This document shows, piece by piece, positions 15,373 through 23,777 of a stretch of 37,734 nucleotides of DNA (its first letter is position 1; every line of letters begins with the position of its first letter). The notes beneath the pieces are model-generated. The model had not been told where the DNA came from, made no database searches, and was given only the letters and a program-made list of their open reading frames with translations. The DNA is from Exilispira sp964581895 (GTDB lineage Bacteria > Spirochaetota > JAAYUW01): the NCBI GenBank assembly GCA_964581895.1, contig CAZOPR010000014.1, positions 1-37,734 on the forward strand. Reading direction: 5' to 3'. The position numbers were made by a program, and so were the translations under genes.

Positions 15373-16113
15373 ATGTTAAAAGATTTTATTAAGCAGATTA
15401 AATCTGGTAATTATAGTAATATAAATAGTTTTCTTACCAAACTTAAAGAATTTTTGTTAGAATCAATTATAAGTTTTATCAAAAAGAATAATATCCCTTT
15501 AAACGAGCAGGATATTGAAGATATTGTTCAGGATATTCTTGTAAAAGTTTGTCAAAACGATTTTTCATTGATTAAAAATATTATAGATATAGATAAATCA
15601 CCAGGCTATTTTTTCTCTATGGTTAGAAATTTTATCTTTTCAAATATTAAAGAAAATAAAAGATTTGAGCCTATAGATAAATATGAAAATGAAAACGAAA
15701 ATAGTAAAACCCAAAAAGAAGAAAAATTCATTTTTAAGGGAGATCACACTGACTATCTTGTCGCCGAAGAAGTTTTAACTATATTTAAGGATTTTTTAAG
15801 TTCAATAAAAAACAAAACTCATAAAATAATCTTTTTAAAGAAATTAAACGGCTATCAGCCAAAAGATATTGAAAAAAAATTGAAAGTTTCCATTTCAAAT
15901 ATCAATACCGTATTCTCAAGAATTAAATCTGAATTTGTAAGATTTTTAAATGAAAATAATCTTAATAATATAGAGGATGAAATTTTGAAAAATGTAACTC
16001 AATGGTTTTTAAGTTGTTGTTCAGAAGTTGAAAATAAAGTAGACGAAGATAAGGAAGATGTTGATGAAGATAAAAAAGAAAAATATGAAGTAGATAGAAA
16101 TAAAAAAGGTTAA
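15373..16113 (+). CDS. ECF-like RNA polymerase sigma factor
   Basis: A 246-residue sigma-70-family protein with only regions 2 and 4. Region 2 is at about 20-97 (EQDIEDIVQDILVKVCQN for core binding, then GYFFSMVRNFIFSNIKENKR for the -10 element). Region 4 is at about 140-195 (KIIFLKKLNGYQPKDIEKKL, SISNINTVFSRIKSEF). An unusual tail of about 50 residues follows: FLSCCSEVE, then an acidic/basic run. It starts divergently from the CARF-CHAT gene and is followed 71 bp later by a candidate anti-sigma. Sigma factors paired with proteases occur in type III CRISPR loci (CalpS, CASP-sigma), which is the inferred role: switching transcription after cyclic-oligoadenylate-triggered proteolysis. Its target promoters are unknown. 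Confidence 0.87.
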   Translation: MLKDFIKQIKSGNYSNINSFLTKLKEFLLESIISFIKKNNIPLNEQDIEDIVQDILVKVCQNDFSLIKNIIDIDKSPGYFFSMVRNFIFSNIKENKRFEPIDKYENENENSKTQKEEKFIFKGDHTDYLVAEEVLTIFKDFLSSIKNKTHKIIFLKKLNGYQPKDIEKKLKVSISNINTVFSRIKSEFVRFLNENNLNNIEDEILKNVTQWFLSCCSEVENKVDEDKEDVDEDKKEKYEVDRNKKG

Positions 16114-16184
16114 AATAAAAAAAAATAAAAAAAAAAGATAAAATAATGGATTACACAAGATAATGAAAATTTTCAGGAATATTT

Positions 16185-17156
16185 ATGAATGTTAGGGATA
16201 AAATATTTTATTTGTTAGAAGAGTTCAACAGTAGTTCCGAGGCAGACCAATATTTAGAAGATGATATAAATGCAACAATCTCGAAATATCCAAAATTAAA
16301 TAATCTATTTGATAAATATTTAGCCGGTAAATTAAACGAAATAGAAGAGTCAGAACTTTATTTTATAATAAATCAGAGCAAAGTTTTGCTTTCGGCATTA
16401 AATCAATACTATAATGAAAAAATGTCAGAGCAAGTTCTGGAAAAAGTAGATAAAAAAAAAGAAAAGAGTTTTACAAAAGCAAAAATATATGAATCAAAAA
16501 AATATGAAACTCTTGTTTTTATAAATAAATATAAAGGTAGGTTGATAAGCAATTTGCAGATTTTAAGTCAATACCAGATTGCTCAAGATGAAAGTGAGAA
16601 TAAAAGAATATTATTTATCAAATTAAATACAATTGATTATAAATTTATTTTTTCTATAGAATATAGTGATGAAAGCTTTAAGTATATTGATAGTATTAGG
16701 ATTATAGCACTTAGCTATGATGATAAAAAAAACTTTGAAGAAACATGCAAAAATGAGATTGAATGTAAAATCCAAGTTCATGCAGGGGTCATCCCGATAA
16801 AATTGAAGTTAAACAATCCTATTTTGATTAGAGATGTGATAAAACTTTATTCATTTAATTACAAGGATGATGTTTTTACTTTTATTCAATATGGGAATAT
16901 TAGCAATGAAAGTATCGGTTATGTCATAGAATATATAGATAAAACCAAAAATAAAAATCAGTTTGAAAACTTCTTAAAGGAAAATTTACAAAATTTATTT
17001 AATAATCATTCATTAGTTTTAGAACTTTTACTTAATAATAAATTCGTAAAGATTGTTTTTAATGATGATGATATTTTAATTCCTTTTTCATATGAATTGA
17101 AAAATAATTTTAGTGAAATTTTCGATTATGTGCTTAAAGAATTTAAATTAAGTTGA
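16185..17156 (+). CDS. Candidate anti-sigma factor / protease substrate
   Basis: A 323-residue soluble protein with no family I can name. Its N-terminal 75 residues look like an anti-sigma domain: NNLFDKYLAGKLNEIEESEL and INQSKVLLSALNQYYN follow the helical pattern of zinc-finger-like anti-sigma factors, but without their Cys and His. A charged Lys/Glu linker (about 80-110) leads to a beta-rich C-terminal part (RLISNLQILSQYQIA, KVHAGVIPIKLKL-like strands). There is no membrane span, unlike classical ECF anti-sigmas. It follows the sigma gene directly (AGGA ribosome site). Gene order CHAT / sigma / this protein makes it the best candidate for the CalpT- or Csx30-like partner that is cut to free sigma; the Lys-rich linker is a plausible cleavage zone. 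This is inference. Confidence 0.45.
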   Translation: MNVRDKIFYLLEEFNSSSEADQYLEDDINATISKYPKLNNLFDKYLAGKLNEIEESELYFIINQSKVLLSALNQYYNEKMSEQVLEKVDKKKEKSFTKAKIYESKKYETLVFINKYKGRLISNLQILSQYQIAQDESENKRILFIKLNTIDYKFIFSIEYSDESFKYIDSIRIIALSYDDKKNFEETCKNEIECKIQVHAGVIPIKLKLNNPILIRDVIKLYSFNYKDDVFTFIQYGNISNESIGYVIEYIDKTKNKNQFENFLKENLQNLFNNHSLVLELLLNNKFVKIVFNDDDILIPFSYELKNNFSEIFDYVLKEFKLS

Positions 17157-17244
17157 GTAATTTGAAGTGAAAGAAAAGATCAAAAACTTATAAAGATTTA
17201 AAGTAAATTAATAGATTAATAAAAAAAATAAAAGGAGAGGGAAG

Positions 17245-17823
17245 ATGAAAAATCTGCTTGAAAAAGTAAAGGGGATTCTTTTTGATCCGGCTAATAGCTG
17301 GCAAAAGGTTAAAGAGGAGAAGATAGATATTAAGCAGTTTCTTTTCTCTTATGTCCTTATCCTCGCAGCCATAGGACCTGTTAGCCAGTTTATAGGTTAT
17401 GTTATAATAGGCAGAGCTTTTGGTTTCAGGCTATCTTTTTTTGGAGGTTTATTTAATCTTATATTATCATATGTTGTTTCAATTGCAGGTATAGCATTGG
17501 CTTCTTTTATAATGGGTCAACTCTCACTTTCATTAAATTATAAAAAAGATTTTATTGAGCATTTTAAGCTTATCAGCTATTCTTTAACACCATATTGGAT
17601 TTTATCTGTTTTTTATATTATTCCACCTATATCTGCTATCGCAATTATTGGGGGCTTATATTCGTTATATCTTTTATATCTTGGAACACCTATTGTTATT
17701 GAAGTTCCAAAAGAAAAGATTATCATTTATATTATTATTTTGGTAATTATACTTTTTATAATTTATTTTTGTCTTAATCTACTATCAAGTGGAGCTTTTC
17801 TTTTAGGTTTAAGAAAAGGCTAA
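17245..17823 (+). CDS. Yip1-domain membrane protein
   Basis: A 192-residue inner-membrane protein with five hydrophobic segments. The N-terminus LLEKVKGILFDPANSWQKVKEE is the hallmark of bacterial Yip1-family proteins, as are the central ASFIMGQLSLSLNYKKDFIEHFKLISYSLTPYW-type segments. The family's bacterial role is not established. A good ribosome site precedes the start (GGAGAGGGAAG). It is about 90 bp after the anti-sigma candidate and could be the last gene of that unit or independent. It converges with the phosphatase gene with only 18 bp between stops. Confidence 0.83.
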   Translation: MKNLLEKVKGILFDPANSWQKVKEEKIDIKQFLFSYVLILAAIGPVSQFIGYVIIGRAFGFRLSFFGGLFNLILSYVVSIAGIALASFIMGQLSLSLNYKKDFIEHFKLISYSLTPYWILSVFYIIPPISAIAIIGGLYSLYLLYLGTPIVIEVPKEKIIIYIIILVIILFIIYFCLNLLSSGAFLLGLRKG

Positions 17824-17841
17824 GATAATATTTTTAATCTT

Positions 17842-18378
17842 TTATAAAAATAGTGTCCAACCATCTGGAGAAAGAACGGTACTATCTTTTAGTTTTATAA
17901 GTCCACCCATAGGGATAGAAAATTGAATGGTACTGATTTTTTCTATAGGTATTCCAAGAACATTGTATAAAATCATCTGTGTTGTACCCATATGGGCAAC
18001 TATTATTATTTTTTCACCAGAATATTTTTGTTTTAATTCATCAAGAAAAAAAGATACTCTTTCAAAATGGGAAGAGATACTTTCTATTTTTCCTTTAATC
18101 GCATAATTAACATTTAAGTAGACTTCCTTATCATTTAAAAATTCATCTGCAATATATCTTTCATCAAGTCTTTTATCTATAATAAGACCGGTTTTTGTAC
18201 TTCTTTCAATCAACTTTGCCGAATCTATCGCTTGTCTGTAAGAGGAAGAGTAGATAATATCAAATGGACCTTCCTGCTTTAATATATTGGCAAGATTCTT
18301 TATCTCCTCTATACCCAATAAAGAAAGAAGGTTTGTGTTTTCAGTACATTCACCATGTCTTATAATATATAACTCCAT
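17842..18378 (-). CDS. Histidine phosphatase (phosphoglycerate mutase superfamily)
   Basis: A 178-residue cytoplasmic phosphatase. The catalytic motif YIIRHGE is at the N-terminus (His8), with DERYIAD near 84-90 and the second catalytic His in IIVAHMGT (about 135). It is shorter than glycolytic dPGM (about 230-250), so it is more likely a CobC/GpmB-like or other small-molecule phosphatase. The substrate cannot be told. It is transcribed alone, upstream of and divergent from flaB. Confidence 0.87.
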   Translation of the reverse strand: MELYIIRHGECTENTNLLSLLGIEEIKNLANILKQEGPFDIIYSSSYRQAIDSAKLIERSTKTGLIIDKRLDERYIADEFLNDKEVYLNVNYAIKGKIESISSHFERVSFFLDELKQKYSGEKIIIVAHMGTTQMILYNVLGIPIEKISTIQFSIPMGGLIKLKDSTVLSPDGWTLFL

Positions 18379-18490
18379 AGCATATCTCCTATAAAATATT
18401 TTTTCTTAATCTTTATAAATTTACTTCATAAAAAATATAGTCTTTAAATTTAGAAAATCAAAAAAATTATATGAAAAAAATAATTTATAC

Positions 18491-18516
18491 TAAACTTTTT
18501 TGTCATTATCCGAAAG
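18491..18516 (+). promoter_or_regulatory. Sigma-28 (FliA)-like promoter for flaB
   Basis: TAAA (18491-18494), 14 bp, then TCCGAAAG (18509-18516), close to the flagellar TAAA-N15-GCCGATAA consensus. It lies about 50 bp before the FlaB start, which has a strong AAGGAGG site (18555-18561). Confidence 0.6.
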
Positions 18517-18567
18517 TTAGAATAACAAGGATGTTGTTTATATTGTAAATAATCAAGGAGGAATTAT

Positions 18568-19440
18568 ATGATTATTAATCACAACATCTCCTCACTATTT
18601 GCATCGAGACAGATTCACTCAAATTCTTTAGATTTGCGCAAAAGTATTGAAAAACTATCTTCTGGGATGAGAATCAATAGTGCTTCTGATGATCCAGCTG
18701 GTCTTGCAGTATCTGAAAAGATGAGAGGGCAGATAAGAGGACTTCTACGAGCACAAAAAAATGCCGAAGATGGTATCTCTTTGATTCAGACAGCAGAAGG
18801 TTACTTAAATGAAACCACTGATGTTCTTCAAAGATTAAGAGAACTTGCTGTCCAAGCTGCTAACGGTGTATACAGCGATGATGACAGGTTGAACATTCAG
18901 GTAGAAGTTTCACAACTTATCGCCGAAATTGACAGAATTGCTTCTCATGCGCAGTTTAATGGTATGAATCTTCTTACTGGAAAATTTGCTAAACCAACAA
19001 TTGCAACCGAATCAGCAGCTTCAATGTGGTTTCATATTGGAGCAAATCTTGATCAGAGAATCAGAGTTTACATTGGTACAATGTCATCTCAAGGTCTTGG
19101 CTTGAAAAACTCAATTGGTAGAGCTGAAACTGCAACTTTTATTTCTGTATCAACTCCAGATAAGGCAAATATCGCTCTTGGTCTTATTGATACCGCATTG
19201 GTAAAAGTAGCAAAACAAAGAGCAGATCTTGGTGCATATCAGGAAAGACTTGAATATCTTGGTAAAGGTTTGTTAAATGGTGCTGAAAATTTGCAGGCTG
19301 CAGAAAGTAGAATAAGAGATACAGATATGGCATTTGAAATGTCAAATTTTGTAAAAAACAACATCCTAACTCAAGCTGCAACTGCAATGCTTGCACAAGC
19401 AAATACTCAACCACAGCAGATTTTACAGTTACTCAGATAA
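18568..19440 (+). CDS. flaB: Periplasmic flagellin FlaB (core filament)
   Basis: A 290-residue flagellin with the conserved D0/D1 helices at both ends and almost no variable middle, as in spirochaete FlaB core proteins (about 285 residues). Diagnostic stretches are the N-terminus MIINHNISSLFASRQ, EKLSSGMRINSASDDPAGLA, ETTDVLQRLRELAVQAANG, ASMWFHIGANLDQRIRVYIGT, and the end MLAQANTQPQQILQLLR. No signal peptide is expected, since export is by the flagellar type III apparatus; the filament lies in the periplasm in spirochaetes. It is monocistronic between a sigma-28-like promoter and a strong terminator. It is the main taxonomic marker in the window. Confidence 0.96.
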   Translation: MIINHNISSLFASRQIHSNSLDLRKSIEKLSSGMRINSASDDPAGLAVSEKMRGQIRGLLRAQKNAEDGISLIQTAEGYLNETTDVLQRLRELAVQAANGVYSDDDRLNIQVEVSQLIAEIDRIASHAQFNGMNLLTGKFAKPTIATESAASMWFHIGANLDQRIRVYIGTMSSQGLGLKNSIGRAETATFISVSTPDKANIALGLIDTALVKVAKQRADLGAYQERLEYLGKGLLNGAENLQAAESRIRDTDMAFEMSNFVKNNILTQAATAMLAQANTQPQQILQLLR

Positions 19441-19460
19441 TTATTCCCGCCACCTCTTTT

Positions 19461-19490
19461 GGGGCTGCCTTTTTGGCAGCTCTTTTTTTT
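19461..19490 (+). terminator. Rho-independent terminator of flaB
   Basis: GCTGCC (19464-19469) pairs with GGCAGC (19475-19480) over a TTTTT loop; further G-C/G-T pairs extend the stem outward, and eight T follow. Confidence 0.93.
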
Positions 19491-19587
19491 AATCTTATCT
19501 AAAGTAAATTAAAAGTTATTGACAAAATTAAATAAAAATTTATAAGTTGTTGAATCTATATTTCATAAGAAAAATAGGGAGTTATTT

Positions 19588-20979
19588 ATGAATTCAAATG
19601 GTAATGCTGTTTTAAGTCTTCCTTTATGGAAGAAATGGATGTATGCATTAGGGCAACTTGGCTGGTCTTTGACCTCATATTCAGTTGGAAATCTTTTAAC
19701 TTACTTTTATCTTCCACCTGAATCCTCTTCAAAATCTCTTTTTCCTCCTTTTGTTTATCAGGGTTATATTTTTGGCATATTAACAATAATAGGGCTTGTT
19801 CTTGCAAGTGGAAGGCTTTTTGATGCTATAACTGACCCTCTTGTTGCCGGTCTTTCAGATAGAAATAAATCCAATTTTGGAAAAAGAAGACTATTTTTAG
19901 CCATTTCAGTATTACCTTTTGCTCTTCTTTCAATCCTTGTATTTATTCCTATAACAAGTTATGTAAGTGTTATAAATGCTATATGGTTATTCTTTACTGT
20001 TCTTTTATTTTACTGGTTTATGACAATGTATGTAACACCATTCTTTGCCCTAATGTCTGAGATAGGGCATAATCCAGATGAAAGATTGAACCTTTCTACC
20101 TATATTTCCATAACCTGGGCGATAGGTTTTGCTATCGGTTCACAGGTCTATTCAATTTCTGGGATTTTGGAAAAAACAGGGCTTTCTCCAACGGCTGCAT
20201 TTCAATATACCATCGCTGGATTTGCAGTAATAGGTTTTATTTTCATGCTTTTGCCTATAATTTTTATTGATGAAAAAAAATATGCAGAATATCATGTTTC
20301 AGAAGAAGGGATATTTAAATCTGTCGTAACTGCATTTAAGAATAAAAACTTTCTTTTATTTACACTTTCAGATTTAGGTTATTGGGTAGCTCTAACTATC
20401 GCTTCAACAGGTCTTGTTTACTATATAACAACACTTTTAGGTCTTGATAAATCTTTGGTTTCACTTATGCAGATAGTTATGTTTGGATTGTCTTTTGTCT
20501 TTTATGTCCCAATAAATCTTATTGCAAAAAAAATCGGTAAAAAAAGGCTTATAATTATTGGTTTCATTATTTTCATGATTGTCTATATCTACGCTTTTGT
20601 TTTAGGTCTTCTTCCTTTTAGCAAACTTGCTCAGGGCTGGCTTGTGGTAATAATGCTCTCTCTTCCTCTTGCAATATTTGGTATCCTGCCAAATGCTATT
20701 ATTGCAGATATTGCTGATGCTCATGGATACGAAACTGGTATCTATAAAGCTGGAATCTTTTTTGGTGCAAGAACATTTATGTCAAAGCTTGGGCAATCAC
20801 TTGCTGGTATAATCTTCCCATCTGTTCTTCTTTTAGGTAAAACAGTTTCAAACCCGATAGGTATAAGATTAACAGCAGTTATAGCATTTGTCTTTGCGGT
20901 TGCATCACTTATACTTTTTACTTATTATGATGAGAAAAAGGTATTGGCAACATTGAAAGAAAAAGGTGAAAAAGTTTAA
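19588..20979 (+). CDS. GPH-family sugar:cation symporter (MelB-like MFS)
   Basis: A 463-residue transporter with twelve hydrophobic segments. The N-terminus WKKWMYALGQLGWSLTSYSVGNLLTYFYLPP and the motif GRLFDAITDPLVAGLSDRNKSNFGKRR are the GPH signature, with the conserved Asp pair of the cation/sugar site in DAITDP. It would import a glycoside, pentoside or similar solute with Na+ or H+. There is no catabolic gene beside it, so the substrate is open. The start ATG has GGGAG upstream. It converges with the lipoprotein gene. Confidence 0.9.
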   Translation: MNSNGNAVLSLPLWKKWMYALGQLGWSLTSYSVGNLLTYFYLPPESSSKSLFPPFVYQGYIFGILTIIGLVLASGRLFDAITDPLVAGLSDRNKSNFGKRRLFLAISVLPFALLSILVFIPITSYVSVINAIWLFFTVLLFYWFMTMYVTPFFALMSEIGHNPDERLNLSTYISITWAIGFAIGSQVYSISGILEKTGLSPTAAFQYTIAGFAVIGFIFMLLPIIFIDEKKYAEYHVSEEGIFKSVVTAFKNKNFLLFTLSDLGYWVALTIASTGLVYYITTLLGLDKSLVSLMQIVMFGLSFVFYVPINLIAKKIGKKRLIIIGFIIFMIVYIYAFVLGLLPFSKLAQGWLVVIMLSLPLAIFGILPNAIIADIADAHGYETGIYKAGIFFGARTFMSKLGQSLAGIIFPSVLLLGKTVSNPIGIRLTAVIAFVFAVASLILFTYYDEKKVLATLKEKGEKV

Positions 20980-21013
20980 TAGAATTTTTTATAATATTTC
21001 TTTCTTCAACTTG

Positions 21014-22951
21014 TTAGAAGCTGCTTGTTTTAAGGCTGGCAGCTTCAATAAGTTTATTTAAAGATACACCAAAAATCTGATTTATATTCTTGTTTGAAAA
21101 ATCTAAAAAATCTTGATTTGATTGAAGCAAAAAAAGATCATTTTTATCTATATCTATCTTAAATCTTCTTATAAAATCAGTGATTTTATTATGTTCATAG
21201 ATTGAAAAGATATATTTTATCAATCTATACGAAAATGCTGCCAAATATTTATTGGTAGCAATTGGTGTGCTTTCACTATTAGCAAGAATAAGTAGAGATT
21301 TATCGAAAGAAAAATTGTTTTTATATAAAATATGAAAAAGATTTTCATAAGAGTTTTTAAGTTGTTCATCATATAAAGATGCTATATATAGTGGCAATCC
21401 TATTTGAATAAAATATGGAAGCCTTGAAAAAAAAGAAACCTGCTGGAAAGAGATTTTTTTTACAAGTTGAAAAAGTAAAAGGCTGTAAAATTCTTTTTCA
21501 TAAAAGTATTGCATATCTTTATCTTCATAGTATCTTGGTAGATTAACTGGCCAGTTTATTATTATGTCATCTCGTGTAAACCCATCTGGTAGATAGGCGA
21601 ATTTTCTTTGAATTTCACCAGATAAAAGTGATTGATATTCATATATATCTTTTGGTAAAATAACATTTATCGGTTCACTTATTTGCCAGTTTAATTCCTT
21701 TGAAATAATAGATAAAATCTCATCCAATTTTTCGCTTTTTATTTTAAGTATAAAAGGTTCAACTTCATCTGAATAGTAAAAGCAAAATTTATTGATTTGA
21801 ATCTTTTTATAGTTATAAACAAAATTAACTTCACTTTTAGAATATTGTGAATCAAAATCAGTAAGTTTTATCCCTTCGGGCAAGAATAGACTAATTATCT
21901 TTTTATTATGAGAATTATTTTCAGAATTGTTAGTTATTGCATAAATAATTTTAACAAGATTTTGTTGAATCGCTACAAGATAACTTTTAATATTAAAATA
22001 TATAGATTTTGTTTTGTTATCTAATGTTATAAAAAAATCATCTGAAATTTTTAATAATAACTTATCTATCATAGAAATATCTATAAAATTTTGACTGGGA
22101 AAATCTGCTAAATCATTTAAATAAAAGTAAAGTTCATAATTTTTGGAATAGCAATATTTTAATATGACAGGGTTTTGAAAATACAAAGAAATGTTAGAAG
22201 TTCCAAGCTGAATCTGGACAAACTTCTCTGTTTTTACAAATAAAATAGAGCCAAACCATCTTCTAAAATAGTTGATTGCTGGATTAACATAGTAAATTTC
22301 ACTTCCATCTTCATATGTTTCAAAATAGATACCATCAGAAAGAAGATAAAAGATTCTGCCGTCTGAAAAATTTATCTGATAACTTTTATCCACAAATTCA
22401 ATAATAGTTGCACCTTTTTCCAATGGATAGCGATATTCTATCCCATTTTGATATACATTTAACATATCTCCTAATTCTATCTTATAAGGTTCGGGAGGTT
22501 TTTCGTCGATATATTTTTTAAGATAGTTAAGAATTGTATTGAAATCCTTATCTGATGCAAGATATGAAAAGTATTGGATAGTTTCATTATAAAGATTAAA
22601 ATCAAAAGAAGGATCAGATTTATCAAAAAATGAAATATCAATATTTTGTAAAAAAGATGGTCTATTTTTATCAAAATCAAATTTTATATCTTTTTCAATA
22701 ATTTTTTTATCAAATGGTTTTATAAGATAATCATTCAGAGGGTAAAAAATCGGAGTCATATCTTCATTTTGAATAAGATAAATAAAGTTGCTTTCAGTAG
22801 TATTTTTTTCAGCTATTGTAGTTGATCTGTCTTTAACTTTATTATTCTTAGAATTTATAAGACAACCAGAAAATGAAAACATGAAAATAATTAAGAGAAA
22901 AGATAAAAGAATATAAAAGAAAATTAGCTTTCTATAATTTATTTTTTTCAT
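21014..22951 (-). CDS. Large lipoprotein, possibly a degenerate peptidase-MA-like domain
   Basis: A 645-residue predicted lipoprotein; the lipobox SFSGC puts the Cys at residue 30. Most of the chain is Tyr/Phe/Asn-rich with beta-strand patterns, including short YxNGxxYRYPLEKG and FSDGRIFYLLSDG repeats reminiscent of propeller-like or RHS-like strands (about 170-230). Near the C-terminus, EKEFYSLLLFQLV followed by SRLPYFIQIGLPLYIASLYD resembles the helix and the EGLA-type segment of peptidase MA/gluzincins, but the HExxH zinc motif is absent. It could be a pseudo-peptidase. I do not assign a function. It is transcribed alone, divergent from the gene at 23078. Confidence 0.7.
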   Translation of the reverse strand: MKKINYRKLIFFYILLSFLLIIFMFSFSGCLINSKNNKVKDRSTTIAEKNTTESNFIYLIQNEDMTPIFYPLNDYLIKPFDKKIIEKDIKFDFDKNRPSFLQNIDISFFDKSDPSFDFNLYNETIQYFSYLASDKDFNTILNYLKKYIDEKPPEPYKIELGDMLNVYQNGIEYRYPLEKGATIIEFVDKSYQINFSDGRIFYLLSDGIYFETYEDGSEIYYVNPAINYFRRWFGSILFVKTEKFVQIQLGTSNISLYFQNPVILKYCYSKNYELYFYLNDLADFPSQNFIDISMIDKLLLKISDDFFITLDNKTKSIYFNIKSYLVAIQQNLVKIIYAITNNSENNSHNKKIISLFLPEGIKLTDFDSQYSKSEVNFVYNYKKIQINKFCFYYSDEVEPFILKIKSEKLDEILSIISKELNWQISEPINVILPKDIYEYQSLLSGEIQRKFAYLPDGFTRDDIIINWPVNLPRYYEDKDMQYFYEKEFYSLLLFQLVKKISFQQVSFFSRLPYFIQIGLPLYIASLYDEQLKNSYENLFHILYKNNFSFDKSLLILANSESTPIATNKYLAAFSYRLIKYIFSIYEHNKITDFIRRFKIDIDKNDLFLLQSNQDFLDFSNKNINQIFGVSLNKLIEAASLKTSSF

Positions 22952-22995
22952 TTTTAGAAAACTTATAATTTTTTTTTAACTTTTCAATAAAAAAC

Positions 22996-23024
22996 TTGAC
23001 AAATGAAAAAGCCACTTTAATATA
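22996..23024 (+). promoter_or_regulatory. Sigma-70-type promoter
   Basis: TTGACA (22996-23001) is followed by a 17-bp spacer and AATATA within a TA-rich run (other TATATA registers are possible at 18-19 bp). It drives the gene at 23078, which has AAGGAG at 23065-23070. Confidence 0.6.
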
Positions 23025-23077
23025 TATATAAAATAAAATTTAATTTTGAAAATTAGAATTTAGTAAGGAGCCCTTTT

Positions 23078-23629
23078 ATGAAAAAGTATGTTGATATCAT
23101 TGAAAATTTTGAACCTTATTTTGTAAAAGTTTTAACAGAAGTTGCTAAAGAGAGAAATTTAAGTGCGGATAGGTTTGAAAAGCTTAGAAAAAGTGATGCA
23201 TTAAAAGTTGTAGTTATGGCTCCTTTTCTTGCTCAAGCAGATTATGCTGAGATGTTTGCCTATGCAAATCTTTCCATCCTTTTAACTGCTGCAAATTTTC
23301 CAAATATTTTTAACCCTACACCAGATATATCTTTAGAAACAAGAGCTACTATGATATTACAAAATATAAAGCCATTTGCAAAGGATAAAAAGGCATTAAA
23401 AATTTGCGAAAAAGCTCTTATAGCAATATCTTATAAAGACCACCTTCATGATATTGAAAAAGACAGAAAAGAAGGGAAGTTTAACCCTCTATCCGAAGAG
23501 AAAAATAAGATTAAGTATGAAAAGCTTTTCAATTCTATATTTTTCGAGTTAGAAAAATATAAAATTTTATCAGATAATTTGGATATGAATAACTTGAAAT
23601 CCAATAATCCTGGATTCTGGATGGCTTAA
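23078..23629 (+). CDS. Conserved-looking soluble protein of unknown function
   Basis: A 183-residue, mostly helical, cytoplasmic protein. There is no signal peptide or membrane span. Cys and His are few, and no enzyme motif is visible. Segments such as VVVMAPFLAQADYAEMFAYANLSILLTA look like packed helices of a folded domain. It has its own good promoter and ribosome site, suggesting a real, well-expressed gene. I do not recognise the family. The next gene, a histidine kinase, has a separate promoter candidate. Confidence 0.7.
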   Translation: MKKYVDIIENFEPYFVKVLTEVAKERNLSADRFEKLRKSDALKVVVMAPFLAQADYAEMFAYANLSILLTAANFPNIFNPTPDISLETRATMILQNIKPFAKDKKALKICEKALIAISYKDHLHDIEKDRKEGKFNPLSEEKNKIKYEKLFNSIFFELEKYKILSDNLDMNNLKSNNPGFWMA

Positions 23630-23642
23630 CTTTCATAAAAAT

Positions 23643-23670
23643 TTGACATAAAACAAACTGATTATAATAA
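23643..23670 (+). promoter_or_regulatory. Promoter candidate for the histidine kinase gene
   Basis: TTGACA at 23643-23648 with TAATAA 16 bp later (23665-23670); a perfect TATAAT also lies at 23663-23668, but only 14 bp from the -35. The kinase ATG is at 23778, behind GAAGG. Confidence 0.4.
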
Positions 23671-23777
23671 ATCTATTGCTTAAAATATTATTGTTTAATC
23701 TATTTTTTTTATTTTTTTTAACATAAATTACTTGAATTTTGCAATTTTTGTTGCATTTTAAATCTGAAGGAAATAAA

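Noticed and set aside
16185..17156. Classical membrane-bound zinc anti-sigma factor
   Set aside because: There is no HxxxCxxC motif and no membrane span; only a soluble anti-sigma-like pattern is supported.
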